Notes: generated by a model from the sequence alone, not told the origin. Numbered from the stretch's first letter, positions 1 to 12,690 are shown. The stretch is DNA of 64,000 nucleotides from Pleodorina starrii (GCA_030267565.1 BRXU01000007.1:3162001-3226000), one strand, 5' to 3'. Translations and numbers: made by a program.

Positions 1-3000
1 ATGGCGAAGAACGAGGTGGCGGAGGCCGAGGTGTGTGGAGCGAGGACGGACCCACGGGTCATGGCCGCCATCGGGTCATCGCGCCGCACCGTCGCCTCGC
101 GCGCCTGTCGGCGGCTGCCGTTGCTTCGTGAGACCACCGCGCCCAGCCTTGCCTTGCCTTACCGCGCATGCCTGCTTGCTGCCTTCGTGCCAACGGTGTC
201 CGCCAGATTGCGCCACGGGTAGCGCCCTCCCTTGCTGCCATCCTCGCTTGCGTCCGTCTGGCCATGCATGCATGCATGCATGTGCATCTTCCCTTCTTCC
301 GTCGTGCGTGATTATGATTATGATTATGATGATGATGATGAGCTGGGGAGAAAGCGCAGAGAGCCCACAGCCCGTAACGGGCTGCCGGATCCGGCAGCGC
401 AAGCAGGCGCAGCGCAGAGCACGGTGCACGGCGCGCGCCGCAGTTTCCCTCCCCCCCGTTTATGAGTTGCGTGCCTTTCTGCCTCCCTCCCCTGAGTGTG
501 CGTGTGTGTGTGTGTTTACGTTGCGTCCCCTCTCCTCCGACCGGCACCGGCGCGCAGACGCTTCAGATGGCCGTGCGGTGCTTGGATATGCTGGGCGGGC
601 CTCTGTGCCACGAGGGCACACTGACGGCGGAGGAGAAGGGCTACCTCGCCCGCCTGGCCACCGCCGCAGGGAGCGACATTGGGGCGCTGATCGCCGCCAC
701 GCCCTTGCACGTGCTGGCAATCTACATGTTGCAGGTCAGTCGGTTGCTGTCAGTTACTGTCAGTTGCGGTCGGTTGCTGTCGGTCCGCGCCAGACCTCTC
801 TTCAACAACCTCCAACATCCACGTCACCGGCAAAAGTCCGCCCCAAAACTCACCCGTACACGGCGCCCCTGCCGTACACTGTACACCGGCACAGGTCCAG
901 TACGACATTGACTTGCGGATCGTCAAGTGGGTGCTGCACTACGTCGCAGCACGATGCTGTAAGGAGGTGAGCTTGGTGGTGGTGGTGGGGTTGGAGGTGG
1001 TGCAACCTTAAAACCTTAGAAACTCTAAAACCCATCGACCCATCTAAAACCCGGCCGCAGGCCTACGCCCGCGTGCGCACCGGCGCGCCCGGCTCATCGC
1101 GCGGCTCGCCCGCCGGCATCGCCGCGCGCTCCGCCTGGCTGAGTCACAGCGCCGCCCTGGGCAAGTTGGACCCGGGCTGCCCGCTGGCTGCCTACATGGT
1201 GGCGGAGGCGAGGGGCTCCACCGAGGGATCCCACCCGGAGACGCTGGCGGTTATGCGGGCGGCGGCGGCGGTGGGTGTTTTGTTGTCCTGTGTACTGTAC
1301 GGGACTTTGTCTGGCGTGTAGGGGTTTCGGGGCTGGCTGGCTGGCTGTTAGGGAGTGTTGGGGGCTGTGACTTGAGCTGGTGGCCGCTACGGAAGGGTGT
1401 AGTGGACGTTGGGTACGGCGTTGGGGTGTGGGGGTTCTAGGGTTGTGGGGGTGCGGTTTTGCCATGCCGTGCGTCACCGGCCGAGGTCTGCCTCGTGATT
1501 CACTTGCGTGCGCACTTTTCGACTTTTGTGATGATACACATGGTTGTGGGGGTGGGGCCGTATCGCATGTCGTACTGTACTGCCGTGACTGCTGTACTGC
1601 AGACCGCGGAGCGGCGCGGCGACGACCTGATCGCCTGGCTGGCGCGGCTGAACGTGGCCTACACCATAATACACGGCGGCTGCGGCGACACATTCTCCGA
1701 GGACGAGGTAATGCAGGTACGACACGGTACGGCAAAGATCCCGTCCTCCTCTGTCGCTTCCCCAGTACATCAGGGGCCGCCGCCGCAACGTTTCTGCTGC
1801 TGCGATGTTGAAACCGGTAAAGTCAAGCCCTCCGCCGGGTCAGGTCCGGACCCGCCGCCGGCCCGTAACGACTCCTGACAGGGCATACGAGGTGACATGA
1901 CACACGAGGCATGGTACGGCATGATGTAAAGTTGCGTGACATGACACATGAGGCATGGCACAGCATGATGTAAAGTTGCGTGACCTGACAAATGACATGG
2001 AAATTGACATGGCAGGAGCTGGACGCCGCAAATGCCCAGAAGGTGTCGTTGCGGCGCTGGGGCGGCGCTGTGATTCTGGAGCCGCGGTGCAAGGCGCTCA
2101 AGGAGTCGCTGATGAAGGTGCGTGGCAGCGTGGGTGGGGCAGTGGGGCAGTGGGGCTGGCCTTGTGGCGGGTCGGCGGTGTGTGTGGCTGCTGGTGGTTG
2201 GTTGGGGGGGGTGAGAAGGGAGGGTAGGGGGGCGCTGGGCGAGGGGTCCAGAGAATCCCGACTCCCAAGTCGGGGAGCCAATTGTGGCGCGTGTGATGCC
2301 CTGCTGTTGTGCCTTCGCATGCGCCAGGCGCGTGGTGGCCCCAACATGCTCACAACCCCCTCTCTCTCTCTCTCTCCCCCCCTCTGGCAGCAACTCCGCG
2401 TTCGCGTTCGCCGGCATGGTTTGTCCCGCAGTGCCTTGCGTTCTGCACGACTTTCATACGTTTCTGCAAGTAAGGCTCTCCTCATCGACCCACATCGACT
2501 CGACACTTGTTTTTCCTTGACCCGCAAGCCGCAACGTAGCCATCCTCCTCCTCCCCCTCCATTGCCGCCTCGTTCCGCAGGCCCTGCAGGCGTCTCGCGA
2601 GCAGAAGCAGAAGCAGCTGGCGGAAGCCGCCGCCGCCGCTGCCGCCGCCGCATCGTCGTCGTCGTCGGCGGCGGCGGCGGTGGTGGACGATGGCCGGCTG
2701 CCCACCTTCATTCTCCGTCAGGACCAATGGGCGGTGCTGACGCCGGTGCCGGTGCCGCACCGACAGTGTGCCGGCTGCAAGAAGCTGTTCCACAAGGTAC
2801 GGTACGGTCTACGGTGCGGTGCGGTACGGTACGGTACGGCAGGTGTGGGTGTGACAGGCGGGTGTGGGTGACAAATGGCAGGCAGGCAGGCAGGCAGGCC
2901 AGGCCAGGCAGGCAGGCAGGCAGGCAGGCAGGCCAGGCTGTTGGGCGTTGTTCCCTATTTGAGATGGCGGCATATCCCTCGCGCCTGGGGTGATGCCACG

Positions 3001-3695
3001 ACCTCACAATAGGGGACAACTCGGAACAGTGCCAACACAGGGCCAGGCCCAGGCCTAAGCCAACTAGCCAAGGCTCAGGCCTCAGGCAAAGGAGCTGGTC
3101 ATTGCGATGGGCTCCTTCTCCTCCCGAGGACGTCGGCTGGACGCAGCGTTGCGGCCCCCCTGCGCCAGGCGCGGCTGGCGACGCGCAGGGGGGCATGCGG
3201 TGCGATTCGCCTCTTGCCTGCTGTGCTGCACTCCTGCTGCTGCTGTGCTTCAGGCCGCCACCTTTCCCCATTATCCCGACTGCTGCTGCCGTACTTAACT
3301 ACCTCTCTGCTCTGTCCCCGTGGACCCTCTCGTCACTCGGGCGCCCGCTGCTGCCCGCCCGCCCGCCACCACGCCTAGGGCCTCTTGACTCCCCTCCCTC
3401 TCCTCCCTCCCTTATATTGTCACTTTATATTGTCATATAAAGGAGAGCATATCACTCCCTGATCCCCTCCCTGGCGTCCGTCCGTCCGTCCATCCGTCTG
3501 TCCGTCCCCCTGCCATCCATTCGGGCCCACACGCAGGCCATGGCGTGCGGCAAGTGCAAACAGGTGTGGTACTGCGGGAGGGACTGCCAACTGGCGCACT
3601 GGAAGGCGGGACACAAGAAGGAGTGCGCGGAACTGGCTGCCAGGGCGGCGGAGACGGCGGCGGCGGCGGCGGCGGGGCCTGAGGATGTCGATTGA
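1..3695 (+). CDS. MYND zinc-finger protein, 3' part of gene (partial)
   Basis: The visible coding part is spliced from exons 558-734, 895-966, 1061-1270, 1603-1716, 2016-2117, 2581-2796 and 3537-3695 (TGA at 3693-3695). An earlier exon probably ends at base 30, before GTGTGT. All junctions are GT-AG and keep one frame, giving about 359 residues; the start lies left of the window. The only domain I recognise is a C-terminal MYND zinc finger split over the last two exons: CAGC in 2581-2796, then CGKC, YCGRDC and HKKEC in 3537-3695, the usual Cys/His spacing. MYND fingers are zinc-binding modules that generally mediate protein-protein contacts; no enzyme domain is seen. The exon at 2581 carries an Ala/Ser run. 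The upstream exons look alpha-helical but I could not assign them to a family. Role unknown. Confidence 0.85.
1892..1979 (+). repeat. 44-bp tandem duplication in intron
   Basis: Two adjacent 44-bp units (1892-1935 and 1936-1979) differ at a few positions and are followed by the start of a third. The array lies in the intron before the exon at 2016. Each unit contains TGTAAAGTTGC, so the intron holds two TGTAA pentamers, the green-algal poly(A) signal. Confidence 0.85.
2877..2938 (+). repeat. (GGCA)n microsatellite
   Basis: About fifteen GGCA units with two GGCCA interruptions lie in the last intron of the MYND gene. No coding role. Confidence 0.9.
3424..3470 (+). repeat. Intronic GGAG-CATATCACTCCCTGA repeat, copy 1
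   Basis: An AT-rich lead (TCATATAAAGGAG) followed by GCATATCACTCCCTGA and a C-rich tail lies about 70-110 nt before the acceptor of the last MYND-gene exon (3537). The same motif recurs in two PSME4 introns (38806-38935, 41395-41445) in the same orientation and at a similar distance from the acceptor. Confidence 0.8.
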
Positions 3696-4473
3696 ACGTT
3701 GGGGCCGGGGGGCGGAGACGGTCCGAGACGGTGGTGGTGGTGGTGGGTAAGGAGGAGGATGACGACTGGGTCAAGGGGGAGGAGCCGGGCTGGTGGCGGC
3801 GACGACTACGTGTGCATTTGATTCGAGTGCATGTGTGCGGCCATAGCCACGGAGGCAGGGCGTAGGGCTGGATACAGGGGTCCGGCGGGGCGTAGCGGGT
3901 AGGCCGTTGCGAGGATACCGGTCCGTACTGCAAGGGTGTTAACCTTGTCTTGCCGAGAGTATCAGGCGACACACATGCGCACACTTACACGCAAATACGG
4001 TGTCGCTGGCCTGTTGTTTGTTTCCGTTGAGCGTTTCACGTATTTCATTACAGGCTATCGTGCACGACGTGCAACTGGTGGCAAAATCCTTGCAGCAGTC
4101 GTCGGTTCGAGCAGTCGTTGGGACAATAGCTCCTCCCTATTTTGCTTTATGCACCCGAATCTGTTGGTTTGTGACTGGGCGCTGTCATTGTGTGCGACGA
4201 AGGCCACTGTTGGGCTGAGCGCGAGGTGTGGACGGATCTTTTTGAACGTTCAGCCAGCACGCTCACGGTGAGCGGCCATGGGCGGTCAGAGACAGCAGAC
4301 TGTAAAGTTGCGACCATTCGGTGCGCGTTGGCGATAAAGGCAATAATGTTCCTTTTTGTTGCAAGGGAGATGCAGCGGTTGGGCTGGCCCAGCACGTGCT
4401 GCGGGATTATTGCATATATATATATTATGATAGTGTCTGTGGACATCCCCGAGCTTGCTTGGTTCCAAGCAGC
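3696..4473. other. 3' UTR and spacer of the MYND gene
   Basis: No coding exon seen. The stretch becomes less GC-rich after 3940. It contains one TGTAA at 4301-4305 and then AT-rich sequence running up to the tRNA gene. Confidence 0.5.
4301..4305 (+). terminator. Candidate poly(A) signal TGTAA
   Basis: TGTAA is the usual chlorophycean polyadenylation signal. This one lies about 600 nt past the MYND-gene stop, a plausible 3' UTR length for such algae. The assignment rests on position and the pentamer alone. Confidence 0.4.
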
Positions 4474-4569
4474 GCACCTGTGCCGGAGTGGTCTAACGGG
4501 TGGGTCTCAAGCTAGAGAATGAGCTTTCCCATAGCGAAAGCTGCGCGAGTTCAAATCTCGCCGGGTGCA
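4474..4569 (+). tRNA. tRNA-Leu (anticodon CAA) with a short intron
   Basis: The 7-bp acceptor stem pairs GCACCTG (4474-4480) with CGGGTGC (4562-4568), with one T-G pair; A4569 is the discriminator. The D stem is CCG/CGG around GAGTGGTCTAA. The anticodon loop CTCAAG gives CAA. The T arm is GCGAG-TTCAAAT-CTCGC. A long variable arm (about 4532-4544) marks a class II tRNA. Closing the anticodon stem requires removing about 14 nt (about 4512-4525) just after the base 3' of the anticodon, the standard tRNA intron position and common for eukaryotic tRNA-Leu(CAA). The 31:39 pair would be a T-T mismatch, the only weak point. The gene stands alone in the sense direction. Confidence 0.9.
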
Positions 4570-4579
4570 CATTTGTCAA

Positions 4580-4584
4580 TTTTT
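4580..4584 (+). terminator. RNA polymerase III terminator (T5)
   Basis: Five T residues begin 11 nt after the tRNA-Leu discriminator base, as expected for Pol III termination. Confidence 0.75.
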
Positions 4585-7500
4585 GTCCTCTTGAAAGCAC
4601 GTTTATCATCATAATAGACCGTCAATTCTCGCATGTTCTTCCGCGAGGAAGGTCTTCTTGAACTGTCTCACACCCGCCCGCCTCATGACATCGGGAGGTC
4701 GCATGCTAGCGGCGACGCCAATCTAGCAGACGTACGTGGAAGGTGGAACATTTGACGTACAATTATATTAAACACACAAACTCGGGTCGAATGGCCATCT
4801 AGCTCCAAGCAGTACGTCAAATGTACGACGGGGACCTTGAACTAGCAAGCAGACAGGGATTACTGACGCTGAGAACGAAAATCCGGGCGGACATGAAGCT
4901 CTGGGTCTCCGTTCCGATGAAGGGGTGGGCGGGGAGAGTGGCGGGAGTATCGCTTCTGCGATTTGTTCACTTTGGGCACACGCACGTGCTGCTGAATGGG
5001 GCCCTGTGCGTGGCAGCTACGTAGCAGGGTGCGTGACATATAGAGAACGCAGGAGACTGGAGGGGTCCGTCGTTGAGGCTTCACATGCATCGATGGCAAG
5101 ACGGATAGCTTTATTATTTGTGGCTGGTGAAACTTTCTGTATGTATTGTCTTACATACGTACTTATACGATGTTGTACATGGTGAACCGAAGTGGAGAGG
5201 ATGAATAATAACGTACGCCGTCCCTTGTCGCCCAAGCGAACTACCGGTAGATAGATAGGTCACTATATCGTACGGCAGCACGCAGCAGTTGGAACGCACA
5301 CATACATACGTACATGCCGACCATGCATGTTTGTAATAAAACGTGCAGCCTAGCGCGTGTCCATCCAGCAGCCGTGCGTTCATACAACGCACATACATAC
5401 ACGGCTAGCTTTAGCCGTGTCACTCGCTCCGCATCCCTGCATCCAAACTGACTTCAAACGCACGACTGTGTTACCGGCGGGCGGGCGGGCGGACGATGCA
5501 TCCACGCACATACAGCGGCGGGCTTGCGCCGTTCGCACACACACACACGCACATACATTGGCACACATACTTATTCAACATGAACATTGCACGCTTGCAA
5601 CGAAAGCACGTGCCCGCATGCGCATGATTCGTTGGTTGATTGCGTTTGTGGAACTGACAAACATGATGCCAGCCCGTCATTTAGCCGCATACGTACGGCA
5701 GGTTCGTACAGCATGCAGCAGACAAGACAAGTTGGTGCGCGGCCGACAACGAGAGCGAGGGGACGCGCGCGCGGGCACACATACACCTGCCTGAGACGGA
5801 TCAAGGATAAATAATAATGACGAGCCAGCGGCCAAGCGACGACCATGCATCTGATGCTTCGTTGTGCGTGCGTGTGCATGTCCGTCCGTCCTTCCGTCGT
5901 TGCATGGTCGAATCAATCCTGCGTACATACGCGTACGTGCGTGCCGTCGTCGCCATCCAATCCCACCTTTCCATCCGTCGCCGCCCATCTAACGAACCAC
6001 CAACATACGCCCGTCTCGCGCAGCCGGGCCAGCCAGATAGAACGTTCGCGCGCTCCCATGCGACGAGCACTTCGTTATTATTACGCATGTTACGCATGTA
6101 TGCACACGCACATTCAGGCGCGCCAAGCAACCAACTAACTAACGAACGAACCAACGGTCGAGGAAACAAAAAAACCCGCTGCCGCTAGCTGCTGCGCACG
6201 TTTGCGATTAGTGCACCCCCGCCCGCCCTACGTAGCATCGATCGGTCCTACCTCGCTCGCTCCGTCCGCTCTTTGAAGCAAATAAAAGTCCACGCACCTG
6301 CGTTCCCCCTGCCTTCCCCCTGCCCAACCGCCCGCCGCTAGCTGCAGAATAAACCCACTGCCACTGCCGTACATCATTCAACTCATATTATCATCATCCC
6401 CGACCCTCACATACACACACACACGCGGGTGCGAAACGACGGAGCCATCCGTCATTCCTTCCTTCACTGGTGCCGCGCGCCTTCGTGCCAGCCGGTTGTA
6501 CAACAGACCCCGCACGTTTGTACTTACGGAAGTCGGTATACCGTACATTCCGGCGTAGTCATAAGTAGTGGTGCAGCAGCTAGCCATCCAACGGACAAAC
6601 GAACGCCGTACAACAACGCACACCACCGACGGAAAGTAAGCGGATCGATCGATATCTGTCGTACGGGCTGGCGGGGTCGTCGCCCTCCATCCAGGCCTGT
6701 CGTCCAGCAGCAGGCGGCGAAGGTTGGGCGGTCACGCCTGATGGGTGGTGGATTACGTAATAATCTCTATCTTCGTCGTGCACGAAAACGTATTTGAAAT
6801 TTATTTTTGTGTTGCAACCTCCTCCGCACTCCCCCTTGCAAGCACGCATACGATGTATGCTCTACTTGTTGAGCGTGAATGCCGACGCCTTAACCACCAA
6901 CCGCCAACCAGCAACACCCAACGAAATATGACCAGGCACAGCCCAACCTTTCAGAAGCCCGCCACCAGCAAAAAACGAAAGCCCGCCCAACCAACATGCA
7001 AGCAAGCAACGGCCGGCCGCAGCCACACGCCGCAGCGGCCGCAGCTAGCTAGCTAGACCTGCTGTCACGCACCCGACATCAGTGTCGCTGACTTGTACGG
7101 CACGTACGGCTCATGACGTACCTTCACTGCGCTGGTCGGTCCATCCGTCCCGCGCGCGCCATCCAGCGATCCAGGCAAACAAAAACCTCGCTGCTGTTGT
7201 GTGTGCGCATGCGTTAATAAGCGCCGGTTCGGGCACCGTGAGTTCGTGACCGGCATTTCCCATGCATCCATGCATGCATTCCCCAACCATCTTTCTTAAA
7301 CAGCGTTTATCCCTCCTGCCACGCACCATCCACCCGGCAATATCGACAGTACCAAACACGCATAAGAACAATGCGAAGGCCATCCGTCCACGACGCCACA
7401 CACGCACGGGCGGGCGCCCCCAACCCCCGCCCGTCGTCCCTTCCTCCTCTCCCCTTGCCCTTCCTCTCCCTCGCTCCCGCCCATCCCTCCGCACCACATC

Positions 7501-8102
7501 CCTCCGCACCCCGCCATCCCTCACTCACGCATCACTCCGCTCGCCCCGCTCGCACTCTTGAGGCCGATGCATGCAATCGTCCGATGCACGCACTCGATGC
7601 AATCATGAGGTGCGCGCCACACGTTATCATGCTGATAGATACGCCCATCCATTGCAGCAAGCAGCAGCAGTAGCCGGGCCATCCTACCCATTGACTTGCT
7701 GCTGGCTGTAGCAAGCGCGCGCACATTCACACACACACACGCGCGCGCGCAGGCGTGCAGAAACACAGCTCCGCCAATGATTCGCTCTGTTTCTGTTTCT
7801 ATTCTAACCGCACGGGGTCCTCACGCGCTACGCGCGCCCGACCGACAAACATGCAGGCGGAAACGGGCGCGGGGCGACCTTGCTTCAACCAACCCCCGCT
7901 AGTTCCGCAGCTTAACTAGGCAATGCTTGCATTAATAACACGCTAGCTGGCTGGCTGGCCACCTACGTTCTATCTGCCAAGGCGTGCGTTCAAGTGATAA
8001 TAATTAACCGACATGCATCATGCATACGGCGGCGCGGTAACGCCCGGAAACTCACGGGCGCCCAAACACACACCCACACCCACAACCCGCCCTCACATGC
8101 GT

Positions 8103-8139
8103 CTACCTACCTACCTACCTACCTACCTACCTACCTACT
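8103..8139 (+). repeat. (CTAC)n microsatellite
   Basis: About nine uninterrupted CTAC units in intergenic DNA. Confidence 0.95.
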
Positions 8140-9089
8140 TAGAAACCCATCAAGCAGGGCCCTGCGTGAGTGTGCGAAAGCGTGCCCTTCGCACCTCGGC
8201 GCCAGGACTACTGCGCGCGAGCCTCCTCAATCAGGCTTGGGGGCGGAAGAACAGCTAATAACTGGGGTTGCTAATAAGTGGGGGTGGCAGTCCCCCAGGC
8301 AGAGCCCGCAGATGCCCACGCATGTTCGTCCACGCACCAATCCGAACCCGCCTTCTCCTCCTCCCTGGACATAATAACCCCCTCTGCTGCGCGTTTTACT
8401 TGAGCGGCGCGTCTGCTTGCACTTCCATCCCCCTTCCCCCTCGTTGCGAACCCGCGCGCCCCACCACCGCCGCCGCCTGGCCCTCGATTGGCAGAAAACC
8501 CTAAACCCACCAACGAACGAACGGCGCAAGCAATGCTCGATACACCAATCAAGCAATGCGCGCACGCAGGCATCGGGCGCAGGCTGACATGCATGCGCTT
8601 CACGGCCCGTTAAGAGCATGTAGTGGCTATCTAGCTTGAGCCAACCCAAAGGTAACGGACACTCACTCACTCACTCACGCCCTCACTCTAGCCCTGCGTA
8701 GTTATCTGACGGAACGTGCCGTGTCAGGACATGCATCGGATGCTTGGCCCCATCATCGTCGTCGCACATTGATTGACCACGCGGGCCGTCGTCCGCGGAC
8801 ATGGGCTGATGGTGGGCCGGGTGGCTGCGTGTCGCCCCGAGCGATCGACCTCACTTACTTCTTGCCACGCGCCGCCCCGCCCGCCCGCCACCGTCTGGCG
8901 GGCGGGCGGACATAGCGGCAGGCGCACGGCACATCAGGCCCTGGGTTGCCTAAACAAGCAACCACAACAGCAACTACAGCAACTGCTACAACAAGCTTAC
9001 GTACGCGCGCGCGTTCAGCATTTGGAACGCCGGCTGTGCGTGATGTCCGGCGCGCGCTAGACATGCACGTAGCCGCCCATCCGCAGCGG

Positions 9090-9204
9090 AATCAACATCA
9101 ACATCAACAACATCAACATCAACAACAGCTGCAGAACCCCCCCATCAACATCACCAACATCACCATCACTATCAACAACAGCTGCAGAAACCCCCATCAA
9201 CATG
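9090..9204 (+). repeat. ATCAAC-rich repeat with duplicated CAACAGCTGCAG block
   Basis: Irregular ATCAAC/CAACATC units. A longer block of ATCAACAACAGCTGCAGAA followed by ACCCCC-type sequence and CCATCAACAT occurs twice (about 9117-9151 and 9171-9203). Confidence 0.85.
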
Positions 9205-10156
9205 CCATCCAGTGCCCTAGTGTCTGTTGCTGCGTATGTAACATACAGCGTCCTTCTCGGCGGCGGCGGCGGTGTGTTGCTTGATCGCTGCGCTGACGTG
9301 CCAACGCACCAACGCACGCTCGCGGGGCGCGCGCGCCGTCGCCGCCGCCGGCGGGGAAGGGAAGGGAAAGGGTTGGGTAACGCGGGACGACATGCTCTGC
9401 AAGCGCGCACGCACGAATGCTTTGCGCGCACGGTGAATGATAAGCTAATAAGGCGCTCCATCAGAAAGCAGATGGTCGGCAGCGCGCCATCGTTCCAACA
9501 CAACCTAAGCAGCCCTGGAACGAATGTTTGGTGAAAGGCGTGCGTGGGCTTGTGGATGTTTGGATGAATGGATGGATGGATGGACGATGACACAATGCGC
9601 CGCACGCACGAGCAAAGTGAGCCCGTCGGCGGACAGGCGCACCACTAACCACCAACTGAAAACTGAGCCGCTCGTTGGTTAGTTGTTCGTTAGCATGGGT
9701 GACGCGGTGTGATGACGTCACCAGCGGTTCATTCGCACCCGGGCGTGTTCCCAACCCGCGACAACACTCTCACCCGCCCGCAGCTTGGCGCGTGAGCGAC
9801 GAAAGCGCGCCCATACGCGACAACGCCGTACAGACACGCACCAGCGAGTACGACCGTACGGCACTTGCGGATCCCAGCAATTACCGTACGCACGCGGCAA
9901 GCTGCGCATTCCATCTTCCCATTCCCGTCACGCACAAAAAACCCTTCAGCAAAATCCCAGTGCCATACCTAGCTGCCGTACCTACTCCCCAGCAGACTCC
10001 CATCATTGCCGTACCCAATAATAACACGTCACTGCGCCGCCCTTCCGAAATATCTACCACCGATAACATCGCACACATCGCGACGTCGCGGGGGGCTGTC
10101 TACTGAGCTTTCCGGAGACAGGTAGACAGTCTTGCGACAGAGAGGGTTTCATAGCT

Positions 10157-11413
10157 TCACTCCGCCAGCGGCGGCGGCGCCGCCGAGGTCGGCGACGACG
10201 ACGGCGACGCCGTCGCCGAAGCCGCCGCGGCGCGCTGCCGCCAGCGGCGCTTCAGCTCGGGGAGGCTTATGCCCAACGCCCGCGCCACGTCAGCCATTGG
10301 AAGATCCGCATTCCAATGCATCGTGGCGTCCTGGCCAACGTCGGCGGCGGCGGCGGCGGTACGCTTAGGAGCCGATCGCCGTCGGTGGCGAGCGCTGACA
10401 ACGTCGTCATCGCCGCTGCTTAAGCCGCTGCTTCCGCCAGAAGTAGAAGTAGACATCTCGGCGGCCAGGGCGGCGCACGCGGGCAGATGGTGGTGACGAC
10501 CTGGAGTCGTACGATCTGCCGATCTGCTGAGAACGGCGCCGCCGCCGCCGCCGCCGCCCGCGTCGGCTGCCGTCATGCAAGTGGCTGCGCGCGCAGCGGC
10601 AGCAGGCGGCGCGGCGACGTCGGTCCTATCGGCCGCCGGTACGGTAATGGCGCCGCGGCTGCCAGTTCCGCCGCCAGACATGCCGTCGTACGCGGGCAGC
10701 GACAGCTTACGAAAGCAGGGCATCAGGTGGTCGGGCAGCAGCTGCACATCGCAGGGCGCGGCGTAGTCGACGGCAGACGCCGCAGAGGGGAAGCCCTGAT
10801 GACCGCCGTACTCGTATCGCTCCTCGTCGTCGTCGCTTCCGCCAGCTGTCATCGATCTGGACGCGGGCGAGGAGCCTGGCGGCGGCACCAACCAGCGACC
10901 AAAGACGAGCGGGTGATAGGCGATGCCCGCCATCGCCGCCGCCGGCGACTCCGACACCCGCGCTGCCGCCGCCATCGCCAGAGTGTCGTCATCGATGTCG
11001 ACGGTGGTCGTGAGGGAGAAGTACCGCGGCGCGTGCGCGGTTGGCGTTGATGGGAACCGTGGCAGCAGCAGCAGGTCCGGGTCGGTGTCGTGGTAGCGGC
11101 TGTTGTCCTGATCAGGAACCTCAGTCGGGGATACGGTCTTCCAACGGGCGTCCGCCAGGTTGCCGGTCGCTACGGCCGCAACTCCAACTGAAAGGGCAAC
11201 TTCACAGCTTGATATTGTGGTTACGCGCGGGAGCTCGATGGCAGTTGAGCCGGACGGCATTGTTGTGGTAGGCAACAGGGCGCGCGGTTGAATGCCAAAG
11301 ACGGGACTGAGGTTCTTCATTTCGCTGATGTTGGCAGTGGCCTCGAGGTATTGGTCCATAGGGAAGAATTTCTCTGCTTTGGTTCGGCGCGTCGTCAATG
11401 ACTGTTCTGTCAA
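10157..11413 (-). CDS. Truncated RWP-RK-like protein
   Basis: Single open frame of 418 residues starting at ATG 11413. Most of it is Ala/Gly/Ser-rich and probably disordered. Near the C-terminus, around residues 367-392, it reads LPMADVARALGISLPELKRR, which matches the first half of an RWP-RK DNA-binding domain (compare LPVADAARFLGISATELKRR in the gene at 23440-27347). The second half, with the diagnostic RWP-x-RK segment, is absent: after WRQR the chain becomes an Ala/Ser/Pro tail and stops. I found no GT donor at that point that could restore it by splicing, nor the motif in another frame. It may be a diverged paralog with altered DNA binding, or a decaying gene. RWP-RK proteins are plant and algal transcription factors acting in nitrogen response and gamete development; its target is unknown. 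Confidence 0.65.
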   Translation of the reverse strand: MTEQSLTTRRTKAEKFFPMDQYLEATANISEMKNLSPVFGIQPRALLPTTTMPSGSTAIELPRVTTISSCEVALSVGVAAVATGNLADARWKTVSPTEVPDQDNSRYHDTDPDLLLLPRFPSTPTAHAPRYFSLTTTVDIDDDTLAMAAAARVSESPAAAMAGIAYHPLVFGRWLVPPPGSSPASRSMTAGGSDDDEERYEYGGHQGFPSAASAVDYAAPCDVQLLPDHLMPCFRKLSLPAYDGMSGGGTGSRGAITVPAADRTDVAAPPAAAARAATCMTAADAGGGGGGGAVLSRSADRTTPGRHHHLPACAALAAEMSTSTSGGSSGLSSGDDDVVSARHRRRSAPKRTAAAAADVGQDATMHWNADLPMADVARALGISLPELKRRWRQRAAAASATASPSSSPTSAAPPPLAE

Positions 11414-12690
11414 AGCGAAGCACGTGAACTACACGCTGTCGGGTGCGGCTCGCCGCACGTGACTCCTTAGCAATAATGAACTTGATAGAAGAGGCGCAAG
11501 CTGCCAAACCCAAAGCGAAGAAAGGTTACGACGTAGCCGGGTCTGGGAAAACCGAGGGTCCTCCACGAACGTTGTCGTCTGTGGGCAGGTCCGCACAAAC
11601 CTTGTAACAGGTAGGTACAAATGTATCTGTAGCTAATGACGGCCTAGCAAAACACAAAGCGCAATGGCGCCGAGGCTAATGTTAATGCATAGTCTCCTAC
11701 CTTAGTGTCCGCTTGGCGACCTTCAAGATATCATACGTAAATATATAAGTGACAACGAGGCTTCGTTCAAGGCCAGCAAACTAGACCGAAATCCTGAGAC
11801 AGGGAGAAACGGTTGACTGACCTGCCCGCGCAAGGCTTTAATGAGAACTCTGTCGCAGCTAACTGTGCAATGGGTACTATATGGTGTAACACGTCTAAGC
11901 ATGTGTACGCTGATGTGGTTAGGGGGAAAGCCTGGGATGCAATACGACGGACGTACAACACCTAGGAAGTGTAAATTCCGTCAAGTCGGGCAATTATTTT
12001 CAGTGTTACTTAAAGTATTCAAATATGTACGCTTTCTTGTATACTAACGATTGCAGCATATGCCAGTCGGGGACGGTCACTAGCTTGCGAAAGCAAGTTC
12101 TACATGCTGCTGTCCATTATGCTGTCATACATGAAAATTATCATAATAATATTATATACTTGCTATAACTAAAGCAGCACTCTGCTGGGGTATTCGTTAT
12201 GAAAGGGAATTGCGAGGGTATATATGATACACGATGGAAGCCTAAACAACTTCATTATTTTTGTTCGAATACAAATGCTGGGATGTGCTTTCATGTGGTT
12301 CACTTCGTAGTCAAGAAGGTTACAGTTAGGACTTCTAGGGTTGTCCCGGCGGGGCACGGGGGATGAAATGATGTCATAGCGAGCCATAATTAGAAAATAA
12401 AATTGTAAATATTTGTAAAGTGCGATGGCGACATGAGCGCACATGCATGTTTTTAGCTGTCGAGGCCTTGAGGTCATCTACGCGTCGTCGTCGCACCAGC
12501 CTGCACCAGCTCTACCTCCCAAGCCTTTTATAACAGGCAAGTGCGCCCGATACTGCACTTTCTTAAGCAGAACTTCCTAGGAACAATTGTGATGGGTAAT
12601 TACACACCGTGAGGTGGTTGCGCGAAAAGTGGTGACTACGGTAAGAACTAAGAAGGCATAGGCGGACATACATCAAGACTCGATTTAACA

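Larger units (their letters stand above)
4585..10156. other. Gene-poor region rich in self-complementary tetramers
   Basis: I see no exon chain, RNA gene or known domain here. Open frames are short, overlap on both strands and encode low-complexity His/Arg/Thr-rich peptides. The DNA is dense in GTAC, CATG, CTAG, GCGC and TCGA and in CA/CGCA and GCATGCATGC runs. Microsatellites lie at 8103-8139 and 9090-9204. Confidence 0.6.
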
